Assembly: GCA_024330215.1 (NCBI GenBank)
Contig: JANDLU010000017.1
Coordinates: 1-50,338 of the forward strand
DNA: 50,338 bases
Reading direction: 5' to 3'
From: Candidatus Gaiellasilicea maunaloa
GTDB lineage: Bacteria; Actinomycetota; Thermoleophilia; Gaiellales; Gaiellaceae
The position numbers and the translations under genes are program-made. Positions 1 to 8,344 of this stretch are shown here, piece after piece (the stretch's first letter is position 1; every line of letters begins with the position of its first letter). Below the pieces are notes generated by a model. The model did no database searches. It worked only from the letters and a program-made list of their open reading frames with translations, and was not told where the DNA came from.

Positions 1-76
1 CACCGTGTCTGGCACCGTCTCTGGCACCGTGTCTGACACCGTCTCTGGCACCGTGTCTGACACGGTGTCTGAGAAA
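1..76. repeat. 12-bp tandem repeat, about six copies
   Basis: Successive 12-mers fit CACCGTSTCTGR, with variation at the S and R positions, and the array runs in from the window edge. It ends about 20 bp before the stop codon of the phospholipase D-like gene. The same unit appears in reverse complement at 35633-35768. There is no coding signal; it is an intergenic repeat family of unknown role. Confidence 0.85.
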
Positions 77-96
77 GGATCTTGGTCAACCGTCTC

Positions 97-1149
97 CTAG
101 AGCGGCGGCAGGGTCACCGGCGGGTAGAGCGCTCTGATCTCGTCGACGAAGGCGGCGAGCAGATCGGCCGACTCTGCGTCGTGGAGCTCGAGCACGTTCT
201 CCGCGTTCCGCTCGCCGGAATGCGAGAGGTTGAAGCTGCCGATGAACGCGTGGTCGTCTGCGACCGTGACCTTCGCGTGCATGAAGTCGTGAACCGTGTC
301 GGGTGCCCAGCCCGTCGAGGGCTTGCCGGAGAACCGCGCCGCCTCGAGGAACCGCCGCAGCGCCGGCACCTTCCAGCTCGCGTTCCCGTTCAGCCGCCAC
401 TGGTGGAGGACGCCGTCCACCTGCGTGTCGTCCACGACGCCGCCGACGTCGACCTTGCCGTCCGAGCAGACCTCGGCGAGCGTGCCGAGAATCGGCCCGG
501 ACGAGAGCACAGGCGAGGCGATCCGGATCCGCCGCCGCGCCTGCCCGAGCCGCTTCGCGATCCGATGCGCCAGCTCCTCGCCGTGGCCGGGCGTGAACCA
601 CGGCCGGATCTCGATCCCGCCGACCTCGACCGGGCGCGGCTCGACGCGACCGGAGCTCTCCACGTCCTGCCCGCTCCAGAGCTCCTCGAAGTTGAGCGCG
701 AAGGCGCGCGCGAGCGGCTCCGACTCGACGATCGCGATCGCGTTCTCCTGCCGGCTCCACGAGTCGTCCGTCCAGTTCAGCGAGCCCGTCCAGATCGCCT
801 CCCGGTCGCGAACGACATACTTGTGGTGCATCAGGTCGGGCTCGCCGGGGACCGGCTTCGTCGCGATCGGCAGCGCCTCGAGCAGCCCGGGGGCCGTTCG
901 GGGCGGCGGCGGCACCGGGATCGGGGCCGAGTAGTCCGCGTTGTAGACGAGCCGGACCTCGACGCCGCGCTCGTGCGCGCCGATCAGCGCGTCCTTGACC
1001 ACCTCGGCGGCCTCGTCGTGGAGGCGGATGTCGTAGAGCGCGAGCTCGAGCGTCCGCTGCGCAGCGCCGAGGAACTCGGCGATCTGGACGGCGACCTCGA
1101 CCGCGGTCTGCCCGCCGTCGCGGTAGGTCCGGAGCTCGAGCTCAGGCAC
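97..1149 (-). CDS. Phospholipase D-like (two-HKD) protein
   Basis: A 350-residue protein from a GTG start. It carries two phospholipase D-like half sites: MHHKYVVRD followed by GSLNWT around residues 106-126, and MHAKVTV followed by GSFNLS around residues 289-309. Both have the H-x-K core, a downstream acidic residue and the GS-N element, so a phosphodiesterase acting on phospholipid or nucleic acid is plausible. No signal peptide or membrane segment is visible, so it is probably cytoplasmic. Its start overlaps the stop of the DUF1028 gene by 8 bp, so it is the last gene of a three-gene leftward operon with a base-excision-type glycosylase. That context hints at DNA processing, but the substrate is unknown. 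Confidence 0.85.
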   Translation of the reverse strand: MPELELRTYRDGGQTAVEVAVQIAEFLGAAQRTLELALYDIRLHDEAAEVVKDALIGAHERGVEVRLVYNADYSAPIPVPPPPRTAPGLLEALPIATKPVPGEPDLMHHKYVVRDREAIWTGSLNWTDDSWSRQENAIAIVESEPLARAFALNFEELWSGQDVESSGRVEPRPVEVGGIEIRPWFTPGHGEELAHRIAKRLGQARRRIRIASPVLSSGPILGTLAEVCSDGKVDVGGVVDDTQVDGVLHQWRLNGNASWKVPALRRFLEAARFSGKPSTGWAPDTVHDFMHAKVTVADDHAFIGSFNLSHSGERNAENVLELHDAESADLLAAFVDEIRALYPPVTLPPL

Positions 1150-1984
1150 GTGTGCGCGCCGCTGCGTCGCGCGCTGTCGAGAAGGCGGTCAACCAGCGCT
1201 CGTCGACAGCCGCGAGCGGGGCGAGGAGCGCCTTCGCGCGCTCAGGATCGTCGTCGAGAAGTCCGGAGGCGGCGACCCAGCGCGCGACGTCCTCGTCGAC
1301 TCCGACCAAGAGCGCCTCTGCGAAAAGCTCCTCGACATTCTCGGGCGCCGCCCTGCGGAGCCGGCGGAGCAGCTGAGAATGGGTTAGCAAGCGGCGCAGC
1401 TCCGACAGAGGATCGGCGTGATTGTCGACGCGGACGTCGGCGGCGCGATCCCAGGCGTTGGTCGCGGTCGCCTCTGCCGCCACGACCACGATCGCGCCGG
1501 CCTCGCGACCCCGGAAGTCGCCGCCCGCCGCCTCGGCGCCCTCCAACCCGGCGAGGAGCCGCTCCGCCAGCGAGCCGCCGGCAGCCGAGAACGCCTCCGC
1601 AAGGGCAGGAACCACCGCCGCCGAGCGGAGCATGTTTCCCTGAGCCGAGAATCCGTCTCCCGCGACGGATCCGACCTCCGAGATGCAGGCCGCTCCCGTG
1701 TGGACGGCGGTCGCGCCGGTCGAGTCGAGGACTGCGACCTGGCGGAAGTCCTGCAGCTCGTCCTGCGAGGTCAGGCTTGCGAGCGCGTTCGCCGGCGAGT
1801 CTCCTCCTCGGAGCCGCTCCAGCGCCAGCGGCCCGTAGCTGCGCAGCGAGAAGGACTGCGTCGCGACCGCGCCGACCCCGGCGGTCGCCCAGGGAACGAC
1901 CGCGCCTGTGCCGAACGAGCGACTCTGGACCGCGACCCCGAGCTCGCCCGTCTCCGGATCGCGAGCGACGAGCGAGTAGGTCAC
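1142..1984 (-). CDS. DUF1028 family Ntn-hydrolase-like protein
   Basis: 280 residues from a GTG start. The N terminus (TYSLVARDPETGELGVAVQS, then a G-V-G-AVATQS element) is the signature of DUF1028 proteins, which have an Ntn-hydrolase-like fold and no firmly assigned reaction. The middle retains the conserved G-ML---VV and GGDFRG---GA-VV segments of the family. The C-terminal ~80 residues are helical and may be the family's peptidoglycan-binding-like extension, but I cannot confirm that. The start overlaps the upstream glycosylase stop by 4 bp (GTGA), indicating translational coupling. Confidence 0.85.
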   Translation of the reverse strand: MTYSLVARDPETGELGVAVQSRSFGTGAVVPWATAGVGAVATQSFSLRSYGPLALERLRGGDSPANALASLTSQDELQDFRQVAVLDSTGATAVHTGAACISEVGSVAGDGFSAQGNMLRSAAVVPALAEAFSAAGGSLAERLLAGLEGAEAAGGDFRGREAGAIVVVAAEATATNAWDRAADVRVDNHADPLSELRRLLTHSQLLRRLRRAAPENVEELFAEALLVGVDEDVARWVAASGLLDDDPERAKALLAPLAAVDERWLTAFSTARDAAARTRA

Positions 1985-2532
1985 GAGTCGGCGCGGAGCG
2001 AGGCCTTATAGGCGCGCTTCGCCGCCTGGTACTCCGCGAGCGCCTCGGGAGAGTCCACGTCGCCGAGCATGGGATGGCTCGGGACGAGCGGCTCCGCGGC
2101 GGCGACGCCGAGCCTTCGCGCGAGCACCGACGCGAGCGCCTTCACCTTCATCTCGCCGAAGCCGGGAAGCGCCTCCAGCCGACGTCTCAGGTCGTCGGCG
2201 CCGCTCGCGTCCCGCCACACGCGGCTCGCATCGCCTCCGTACTCCTCGGTGACGACGGCCGCGAGCTCCTGGACGCGCTTGGCCATGTTGCCCGGGAACC
2301 GGTGGATCGCAGGCTTCTCGCGGAAGATCGCGTCGAGGCGCTCGGGATCGAGCCCCGCAAGCTCCGCCGCGTCGAGGCGGCCGAGCCGCCGCTTCAGCTT
2401 CAGCGGGCCGCTGAACGCGGTCGGAACCGGCACCTGCTGGTCGAGGACGAAGCCGATCAGGAGCGCCAGCGGCTCGGTTGCGATCAGCTCGTTCGCCTCG
2501 CTGTCGCCCGTGAAATGGAGCACGTCCGCCAC
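1981..2532 (-). CDS. HhH-GPD base-excision DNA repair protein
   Basis: About 183 residues. The N terminus (V-ADVLHFTGD, then LLIGFVLDQQVP) matches a small actinobacterial HhH-GPD family annotated as base-excision repair proteins. A helix-hairpin-helix is visible as LEALPGFGEMKVKAL around residue 130, and the conserved PSHPMLGDVDSPEAL lies near the C terminus. I placed the start at the GTG at 2532 because the family usually begins at the ADVLHFTGD motif; a GTG at 2553 adds seven residues. It has no C-terminal iron-sulfur cluster, unlike EndoIII/MutY, so its lesion specificity is unclear. It is the first gene of the operon with DUF1028 and the PLD-like gene. Confidence 0.8.
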   Translation of the reverse strand: MADVLHFTGDSEANELIATEPLALLIGFVLDQQVPVPTAFSGPLKLKRRLGRLDAAELAGLDPERLDAIFREKPAIHRFPGNMAKRVQELAAVVTEEYGGDASRVWRDASGADDLRRRLEALPGFGEMKVKALASVLARRLGVAAAEPLVPSHPMLGDVDSPEALAEYQAAKRAYKASLRADS

Positions 2533-2596
2533 GGCTCGATCGTACCCTCGCACGCCGGAGGCGGCTGCCGCCGCCTCCGATCGATTCCGATCCGCC

Positions 2597-2806
2597 TTAC
2601 GCGTATGCGAACGGGTGGTTGAAGACCGCGAGCGCCTGGTCGCGCTCGGGCTCGAGCGAGAACGCCGTACCCATCCGCTCGTCCACGACGATGACGACGA
2701 GGCCGTCGTCCGCCTCCCGCCAGAAGAGCGTCACGTGCACGCCGTCGCTCTCGCGGTACGCGAGCTCGCGCGTCCGTTCACGAGTTGTCGTTGCGCCTTT
2801 CGCCAT
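2597..2806 (-). CDS. Small conserved protein, unknown function
   Basis: 69 residues starting MAKGATTTRERTREL and ending HPFAYA. The start is chosen by a clear Shine-Dalgarno (AAGGAG about 8 bp upstream of the ATG); the longer open frame upstream runs through a terminator-like hairpin and is rejected. The composition is an acidic, strand-rich small domain with the phrases VHVTLFW and LVVIVVDE. I recognise no family. It is separated from the upstream gene by a hairpin and so is probably transcribed on its own. Confidence 0.65.
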   Translation of the reverse strand: MAKGATTTRERTRELAYRESDGVHVTLFWREADDGLVVIVVDERMGTAFSLEPERDQALAVFNHPFAYA

Positions 2807-2846
2807 GGGATTCGCTCCTTCCACTACCTGCGCCTGCCGCCGTCGT

Positions 2847-2882
2847 GGTGAGCGGGCTGCGCCCCCGAACAGCCCGCTCACC
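2847..2882 (-). terminator. Terminator-like hairpin, 13-bp stem
   Basis: A perfect inverted repeat: GGTGAGCGGGCTG pairs with CAGCCCGCTCACC around a 10-nt loop. It lies 11 bp past the stop of the leftward gene ending at 2894. No U-tract follows, which is common in high-GC actinobacteria. Confidence 0.65.
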
Positions 2883-2893
2883 GCGCGCCATGG

Positions 2894-3517
2894 CTAGGCG
2901 CTCCTGTACCCGTGGCGGTTGCCGCGGGTGAACGTGACGGCCAGTGCCACGAGCATCGCCGCGATGATCGAGGCTGCGAAGCCGGTGGTCGTCCAGTCGA
3001 AGCCGTCGGAGGCGACGGTCAGCTCCGAGACGCCGAGCTGAGGCTGATGGCCGTCGGGCCGGTCGCGCAGCGAGCCGACGGCGGCTGCGTCACGCGGGGA
3101 ATCGCCGAACGCTCCGAGCTCCGGCCTGCCGGGCACGACCGCGTCGCCGGGCTCGGGAATGCCGGCCGACAGGGGGATGCCCGAGCGGGAGACGCCGCTC
3201 TGGGCGGCGAGGGCGGCTGCGTCGCTCTCGGTGAGGATGCCGTGGCTGAGATACGGGATCACCTGGAGGTGCTGGTCGGCCGCCAGCTCGAGCTGCCGCT
3301 GGTTCACGATCGCGTTGGCCCCCGACTCCGGCAGCACGAACGGCCGGTACTCGTCCGTCAGGTACCAGCTGACCGACTGCTCCTCCAGCGCCGGCCGGCT
3401 CGAGAGTCCGGGGTCCTCGACGTTCGTCGCGGGCGCCTGACTCACGAAGATCATCGCAGCGAGGCACGCTCCGAGCGCCGCCAGCTGGTGCATCTGCGTT
3501 CCCTTGAGGTTCATCAT
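2894..3517 (-). CDS. Secreted/anchored protein of unknown function
   Basis: 207 residues. The N terminus has a signal-peptide-like hydrophobic stretch (QLAALGACLAAMIFVSQAPA). The C terminus has one membrane segment (SIIAAMLVALAVTF) followed by a basic tail (RGNRHGYRS), so the central ~130 residues should be outside the membrane, anchored at the C terminus. The start is one of two consecutive ATG codons with AAGGAG upstream. A longer open frame to 3904 is rejected because it runs antisense into the next gene. The middle contains no recognisable enzyme motif. It is divergently arranged with the large regulator that starts at 3658. Confidence 0.65.
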   Translation of the reverse strand: MMNLKGTQMHQLAALGACLAAMIFVSQAPATNVEDPGLSSRPALEEQSVSWYLTDEYRPFVLPESGANAIVNQRQLELAADQHLQVIPYLSHGILTESDAAALAAQSGVSRSGIPLSAGIPEPGDAVVPGRPELGAFGDSPRDAAAVGSLRDRPDGHQPQLGVSELTVASDGFDWTTTGFAASIIAAMLVALAVTFTRGNRHGYRSA

Positions 3518-3657
3518 CCTGCTCCTTCGCTCCCCGACCGCCTCATGCGGCCGTGCCGACCAAGAGACAGGACGGCGGCAAAGGTCCGGTACCGGCCCGG
3601 TAAGTGCGCGGCAAAGACACCTCGGGATCGTGCTAGCTTCAACAAAAGGAGACGCTC

Positions 3658-6600
3658 GTGGAGTTCCGCATTCTCGGGCCGCTCGAGGCCCGTTCTCGGG
3701 GTAGCTCGCTCCCGCTCGGCGGGACCAAGCAACGCGCCGTGCTGGCGCAGCTTCTCCTGCGGGCCGGCGAGGTCGTCTCCTGCGATCGCCTCGTCGAGGG
3801 GCTCTGGCAGACGCCACCCGAGACGGCGACGAAGGCCGTCCAGGTCCACATCTCGCAGCTCCGGAAGGCGCTTGCGCCGCACGTCGCGATCCACACCCGT
3901 GCACGCGGCTATGTGCTCGAGGTCGCGGCCGAAGACCTCGATCTCAGCTGGTCGGAGCGCCTGCGTGCGGAGGGACTGGAGGCGCAAGCTGCCGGCGACC
4001 TCGGCGCTGCGGCCTCGCACCTCCACGCCGCTCTCGCGCTCTGGCGCGGCCCACCGCTCGCCGAGTTCGTCCTCGAGCCGTTCGTCGCCGTCGAGTCGCC
4101 CCGGCTGGAGGAGCTCGAGCTCGCGACGCTCGAGGAGCGAATCGACGTCGACCTCGCCCTCGGCCGTCACGGCGGGCTCGTGCCCGAGCTCGAGGCGCTC
4201 GTCGCCGCGAATCCGCTCCGCGAGCGGATTCGCGGTCAGCTGATGCTCGCTCTCTACCGCTGCGGCCGCCAGGCGGCCGCGCTCGAGTGCTTCAGGGAGG
4301 CGCGGCGGCTGCTCGTCGACGAGCTCGGGATCGAGCCCGGACCCGCGCTCCAGCGGCTCGAGCGCTCGATCCTGGTCCAGGAGCCGGAGCTCGAGCTGCC
4401 GCTCCCGCCCTCGGGCCGGTCAGCGCCGCCGGAGCCGCCGGTACAGCCGCCTTCGCCGGCGCTCGTCTCGGCGCGTCCGCACCTACCGCCGCTCGAGGTG
4501 CGAAAGACGGTGACGACGATCTTCTGCGACGTCACCGGCTCGACGACTCTCGGCGAAGCGCGGGATCCGGAGCTGATGCGGCGCGTCATGTCGCGCTACT
4601 TCGATGAGATGCGTACGGCGCTCCAGGGTCACGGCGGCACCGTCGAGAAGTTCATCGGCGACGCGGTGATGGCCGTCTTCGGCACGCCGGTGCTACACGA
4701 GGACGACGCTCTGCGGGCGCTGCGGGCCGCGCTCGAGATGCGCGACCGGCTCGCGACCCTGAACGACGAGCTCGAGGAGTCGTTCGGGGTCCGGCTCGAG
4801 ATCCGGATCGGCGTTTGTACCGGGGAGGTCGTCGCCGGCGACCCCACTCGCGCCGAGACGTTCGTCACCGGCGACTCGGTGATCGTGGCGCAGCGCCTCG
4901 AGGCCGCTGCCGAGCCGGGCGAGATCCTCATCGCCGAATCGACGTACCGGCTTGCGCGCGGCGCCGTCCTCGCTGAGCCGCTCGAGCCGATGGCGCTGAA
5001 GGGAAAGGCGAAGCTCGTCCAGGCGTACAGACTGCTCGGGCTCGGCTCGACCAGCCCGGGCGTGCCCCGCCTCCGCTCGCCGATGGTCGGTCGCGGCCGA
5101 GAGCACCGGCTGCTCCAGGATGCCTTCGCCCGAGCGGTCCAGAGTCGCGCCTGCCATCTCTTCACCGTCCTCGGCCCCGCTGGGGTGGGCAAGTCGCGCC
5201 TCCTCGCAGAGGGTCTGGCCGAGATTGGCGACCGGGCCCGCGTGCTGAGCGGCAGCTGCCTCCCCTACGGCGAAGGGATCACCTTCAGGCCGGTCGCGGA
5301 GATCGTGGCGCAGGCCTTCGGAGCCGATCCGCGCGCCGGGATCGAGGCCATGGTCGGTGGTCCGGAAGCCGGCGTCGTCGCCGAGCATGTGACCTCGATC
5401 GTCGGCCGCGACGGATCCGGCAGCACGCCCGAGGAGGCCTTCTGGGCGATTCGGAGGCTCTTCGAGGCGCTGTCGCGCGAGCGACCTCTGGTACTCGTGT
5501 TCGACGACGTCAACTGGGCCGAGCCGACCCTGCTCGACCTGATCGAGCATGTCGCCGACTGGGTGCGCGACGTGCCGCTCCTCGTCGTCTGCATGGCACG
5601 GCCCGAGCTCCTCGACGGGCGTGGCTCCTGGGGCGGAGGCAAGCACAACGCGACCTCGATCTTCCTCGAGCCGCTCACGGCGCCCGAGACGGGTCGGCTC
5701 GCTCGCAACCTGCTCGGCCGCGGTGAGCTCGACGCGGATCTGGCGGCGCGGATCGAGCGCGCGGCCGGCGGCAACCCGCTCTTCGTCGAGGAGATGGTCG
5801 CGTTGCTGCTCGAGGAGGGACTGATCCAGAACGAAGGCGGCCGCTGGTCTGCCTCCGGCGAGCTGCGGGAGCTGCCGGTGCCGCCCTCGATCCAGGTGCT
5901 GCTCGCCGCCCGGCTCGACCTGCTCCCTCGCGAGGAACGCCAGGTGCTCGAACGGGCGGCCGTCGAGGGCCAACGCTTCCGCCGCAGCGCCGTGGAACGC
6001 CTGTCCGAGGAGTCGCCTGCACGCATCGCGGCTGCGCTCGGCGCGCTCGTCCGCAAGGAGCTCGTCCGCCCGGCGGGCGACGACGCGTTCCGCTTCCGGC
6101 ACCTGCTGATCCGCGACGCCGCTTACGAGGCGCTGCCGAAGCAGCTCCGTGCCGACCTGCACGAGCGGCTGGCGCGGTGGCTCGACGAGCGTGAAGAGGA
6201 GGACGAGCTCGTCGGCTACCACCTCGAGCAGGCCGTCCGATATCGCGCCGATCTCGGCCGTACCGGCGGAGATCTGGCCGGCGAGGCGGCAGCGCGGCTG
6301 GCAGGAGCCGGCCGGCGCGCGCTCGGCCGCGGCGACGTCCACGCAGCCGGAAATCTGCTCGACCGGGCCTCGGCTCTGCTTGCGGCAGACGATCCGCGTC
6401 GACTCGAGCTGGCACCGGAGCTCGGGCTCGCGCTCACCGAGGCCGGCGAGCTCGTCCATGCCGAGGAGATCCTCAGCGACGTGGTGATGCGGGCGGACGG
6501 AGGAGGAAGCGAGCTCGTCAGACTCGGCACCCGGATCGAGCGGGCGGCGCTGCGCCTCAAGAGCGACCCCAAAGGCGGCTGGGAGCGGGATCTGGAGCTG

Positions 6601-7551
6601 GTGGAATCGTCGTTGCCGACGCTCGACACGATGGCGGTGCCGGATCGGGGCGTGGATCGGGTGCTCGGCCGTGGCTGGTTCCTCGTCGGCCTCGTGAGGG
6701 GGCTCTGGACGGGCCAGGTCGCTCTCGGCGAGTCGGCGCTCGAGCGGGCGAGGATCCACGCGCGCGCGGCGGGCGACCGGCGGCAGGAGGCGGAGATCGT
6801 CGGTCGCCTCGGACTCGCCGCCTGGTCGGGTCCGCTACCGGTTCCAGAGGGGATCGAACGCTGCCTCGCGCTGCTCGAATCTGCCGAGGAGAACCGGTTC
6901 GTGATCGCGAGCTGTCAGCGCTGGCTGGGCGCGCTGGTCGCGAGACAGGGCAAGCTCGACGAGGCGCGCGGTCTGGTCGACGAGGCGGCGCTAGGGTACG
7001 AGGAGCTCGGCACGCGATTGAACGCTGCGGCGACGTTGGCGTTCGGGCATGCGGACATCGAGTCCCTCGCCGGCGACCCCGTGTCGGCCGAGAGCGCCCT
7101 CCGGCGTGGTTACGTCGTGCTCGAGCAGCTGGGTGAGCTGGGCTATCGCGCGAGCATCGGCGCCCTGCTCGCACGGTCTCTGCAAGCCCAGGGTCGTTCG
7201 AAAGAGGCCGCGCACTTCTCGCGGATCGTCGAAGAGACGGCTTCGAAGCACGACCTCTGGTCGCAGGTGATCCTCCGGCTCACCCGCGCGAGATCGCTCG
7301 CCGACGCGGGGCTCGTGACCGAGGCAGTGACGCTCGCGAGGGAGACCGTCTTCATCGTGGAGCAGACGGACTTGTTCGAGCTCCACGGCGACGTACTCCT
7401 CGAGCTCGGCGAGATTCTGCGTCTCGGCGGTCGCGACGCCGAGATGCGCGATTGCGTCGAGCGGGCGCTCGGTCTCTACGAGCGAAAGGCCAACGTCGTC
7501 TCGGCCGCGCGCGCCCGCGCCCTCCTGGAAGCCTCGGCTACCCGAGCGTGA
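3658..7551 (+). CDS. BTAD (SARP) - adenylate cyclase - AAA ATPase regulator
   Basis: 1297 residues from a GTG preceded by AAAAGGAG. Domains in order: an OmpR-type winged helix (about 1-90) and a BTAD domain (about 95-245), the SARP arrangement; a class III nucleotide cyclase (about 280-460: VTTIFCDVTGST, then FIGDAVMAVFG); an AAA/STAND ATPase with Walker A GPAGVGKS at about 505 and Walker B-like LVLVFDDVNWAE; and a C-terminal helical TPR-like region. The cyclase metal-binding Asp residues are present, so catalysis is possible. The architecture suggests a signal-integrating transcription factor. It converges with the borosin-like methyltransferase gene, their ends overlapping by 14 bp, so a regulatory link to that locus is possible but unproven. 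Confidence 0.85.
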   Translation: MEFRILGPLEARSRGSSLPLGGTKQRAVLAQLLLRAGEVVSCDRLVEGLWQTPPETATKAVQVHISQLRKALAPHVAIHTRARGYVLEVAAEDLDLSWSERLRAEGLEAQAAGDLGAAASHLHAALALWRGPPLAEFVLEPFVAVESPRLEELELATLEERIDVDLALGRHGGLVPELEALVAANPLRERIRGQLMLALYRCGRQAAALECFREARRLLVDELGIEPGPALQRLERSILVQEPELELPLPPSGRSAPPEPPVQPPSPALVSARPHLPPLEVRKTVTTIFCDVTGSTTLGEARDPELMRRVMSRYFDEMRTALQGHGGTVEKFIGDAVMAVFGTPVLHEDDALRALRAALEMRDRLATLNDELEESFGVRLEIRIGVCTGEVVAGDPTRAETFVTGDSVIVAQRLEAAAEPGEILIAESTYRLARGAVLAEPLEPMALKGKAKLVQAYRLLGLGSTSPGVPRLRSPMVGRGREHRLLQDAFARAVQSRACHLFTVLGPAGVGKSRLLAEGLAEIGDRARVLSGSCLPYGEGITFRPVAEIVAQAFGADPRAGIEAMVGGPEAGVVAEHVTSIVGRDGSGSTPEEAFWAIRRLFEALSRERPLVLVFDDVNWAEPTLLDLIEHVADWVRDVPLLVVCMARPELLDGRGSWGGGKHNATSIFLEPLTAPETGRLARNLLGRGELDADLAARIERAAGGNPLFVEEMVALLLEEGLIQNEGGRWSASGELRELPVPPSIQVLLAARLDLLPREERQVLERAAVEGQRFRRSAVERLSEESPARIAAALGALVRKELVRPAGDDAFRFRHLLIRDAAYEALPKQLRADLHERLARWLDEREEEDELVGYHLEQAVRYRADLGRTGGDLAGEAAARLAGAGRRALGRGDVHAAGNLLDRASALLAADDPRRLELAPELGLALTEAGELVHAEEILSDVVMRADGGGSELVRLGTRIERAALRLKSDPKGGWERDLELVESSLPTLDTMAVPDRGVDRVLGRGWFLVGLVRGLWTGQVALGESALERARIHARAAGDRRQEAEIVGRLGLAAWSGPLPVPEGIERCLALLESAEENRFVIASCQRWLGALVARQGKLDEARGLVDEAALGYEELGTRLNAAATLAFGHADIESLAGDPVSAESALRRGYVVLEQLGELGYRASIGALLARSLQAQGRSKEAAHFSRIVEETASKHDLWSQVILRLTRARSLADAGLVTEAVTLARETVFIVEQTDLFELHGDVLLELGEILRLGGRDAEMRDCVERALGLYERKANVVSAARARALLEASATRA

Positions 7552-8344
7552 GCCCGAGCCGGTCTGCGACCTGCGGATCGATCGGCCGCAACGCGAGCGG
7601 CGGTACATAGAGCGTCGGCCCGGGTGCTGCTTGGAGGCTCGCGAAGCCGTCGAGCCGGGCAGGCTCGATCGTCGGCCCGGCGATGGGGTAGAGGGACGCG
7701 CGGTAGAAGACGGCCTCGTGCTCGGGCGGATAGAACTCGAGCAGGTGCTGTGCGAGCGCGTGCAGGCCGCGCGGCTCCGGCTCGACGTTCCAGTCGAGCT
7801 TTCCGATCGCGTCGACCTGCCAGAGGACGACGGCCGCGGTCGGATCGAGCCGGTGTCGCCGAAGTAGCAGCTCGGTCGCTTCGTAGCTCTGCCACCCGCG
7901 CCTTCCGGGATCGACACCCAGGTCGGCGATGAGACAGTCCTCAGCCGAGATCGCGGGCAGCATCCGCGCCGGGAAGCCCTCCGCGCGGGCGAGGGCGATC
8001 GCCTCGTGGGAGGGCGTCACGAAGACCCCCGGATGGCCGTAGAAGGCCGCGCAGACGCGCGAGCCGCCCCGGACGGCGGCGAGGATCTCCTCGACCATCT
8101 CGGTATAGATCCGGCGACGCGGAACACCGGTGCGATAGAGCGCGTTCAGACTGCGAGCGCTTCCGTTCAGCTGTGCCAGCCATGTCGCCATGACCGGATC
8201 GGCGGCCACGAACAGAAGCTCATCGGCTCGCTCGAGCTCGTCGCGCGCTTCAGCGGTCAGCTGTCGGACGAGTTGGATCCCCGTTCCGACGACGACGAGC
8301 GAACCGGCTCCAGGTCGCTCGTGGGGCCTGGAAATCCGCGCTCG
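7538..8344 (-). CDS. Borosin-type peptide backbone N-methyltransferase
   Basis: The frame is open from 8344 to 7538 (up to 268 residues). It encodes [11 protein letters not shown] (SAM-binding N terminus of the tetrapyrrole-methylase fold), ADPV, a Y-x5-R-x3-Y element ([12 protein letters not shown]), FYGHPGVF and [16 protein letters not shown]. These match the alpha-N-methyltransferases of borosin RiPPs; the spacing of Tyr, Arg, Tyr and a later Tyr corresponds to OphMA Y66, R72, Y76 and Y98 as I recall them. The oddity is that no ATG, GTG, TTG or CTG lies between the upstream in-frame TAG (8347-8345) and the SAM motif. The first conventional start, GTG 8209, would delete 45 residues including GTGIQ. 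The precursor gene ends at that same TAG in the same frame. Readthrough, an ATT start at 8335, sequence error or an amber mutation are all possible. Confidence 0.85.
   Translation of the reverse strand, partial: RARISRPHERPGAGSLVVVGTGIQLVRQLTAEARDELERADELLFVAADPVMATWLAQLNGSARSLNALYRTGVPRRRIYTEMVEEILAAVRGGSRVCAAFYGHPGVFVTPSHEAIALARAEGFPARMLPAISAEDCLIADLGVDPGRRGWQSYEATELLLRRHRLDPTAAVVLWQVDAIGKLDWNVEPEPRGLHALAQHLLEFYPPEHEAVFYRASLYPIAGPTIEPARLDGFASLQAAPGPTLYVPPLALRPIDPQVADRLGLTLG

Noticed and set aside
82-2622. Very long rightward open frame antisense to the glycosylase/DUF1028/PLD operon
   Set aside because: Arg/Asp/Glu-rich shadow of three well-identified leftward genes; typical of high-GC third-position bias.
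4693-6759. 688-residue leftward frame opposite the BTAD-cyclase-AAA gene
   Set aside because: Antisense to a gene with intact motifs in order; composition is a shadow pattern and it has no recognisable domain.
7538-8209. Annotating the methyltransferase from GTG 8209
   Set aside because: It removes [11 protein letters not shown], the SAM-binding start that is intact in the same frame upstream.
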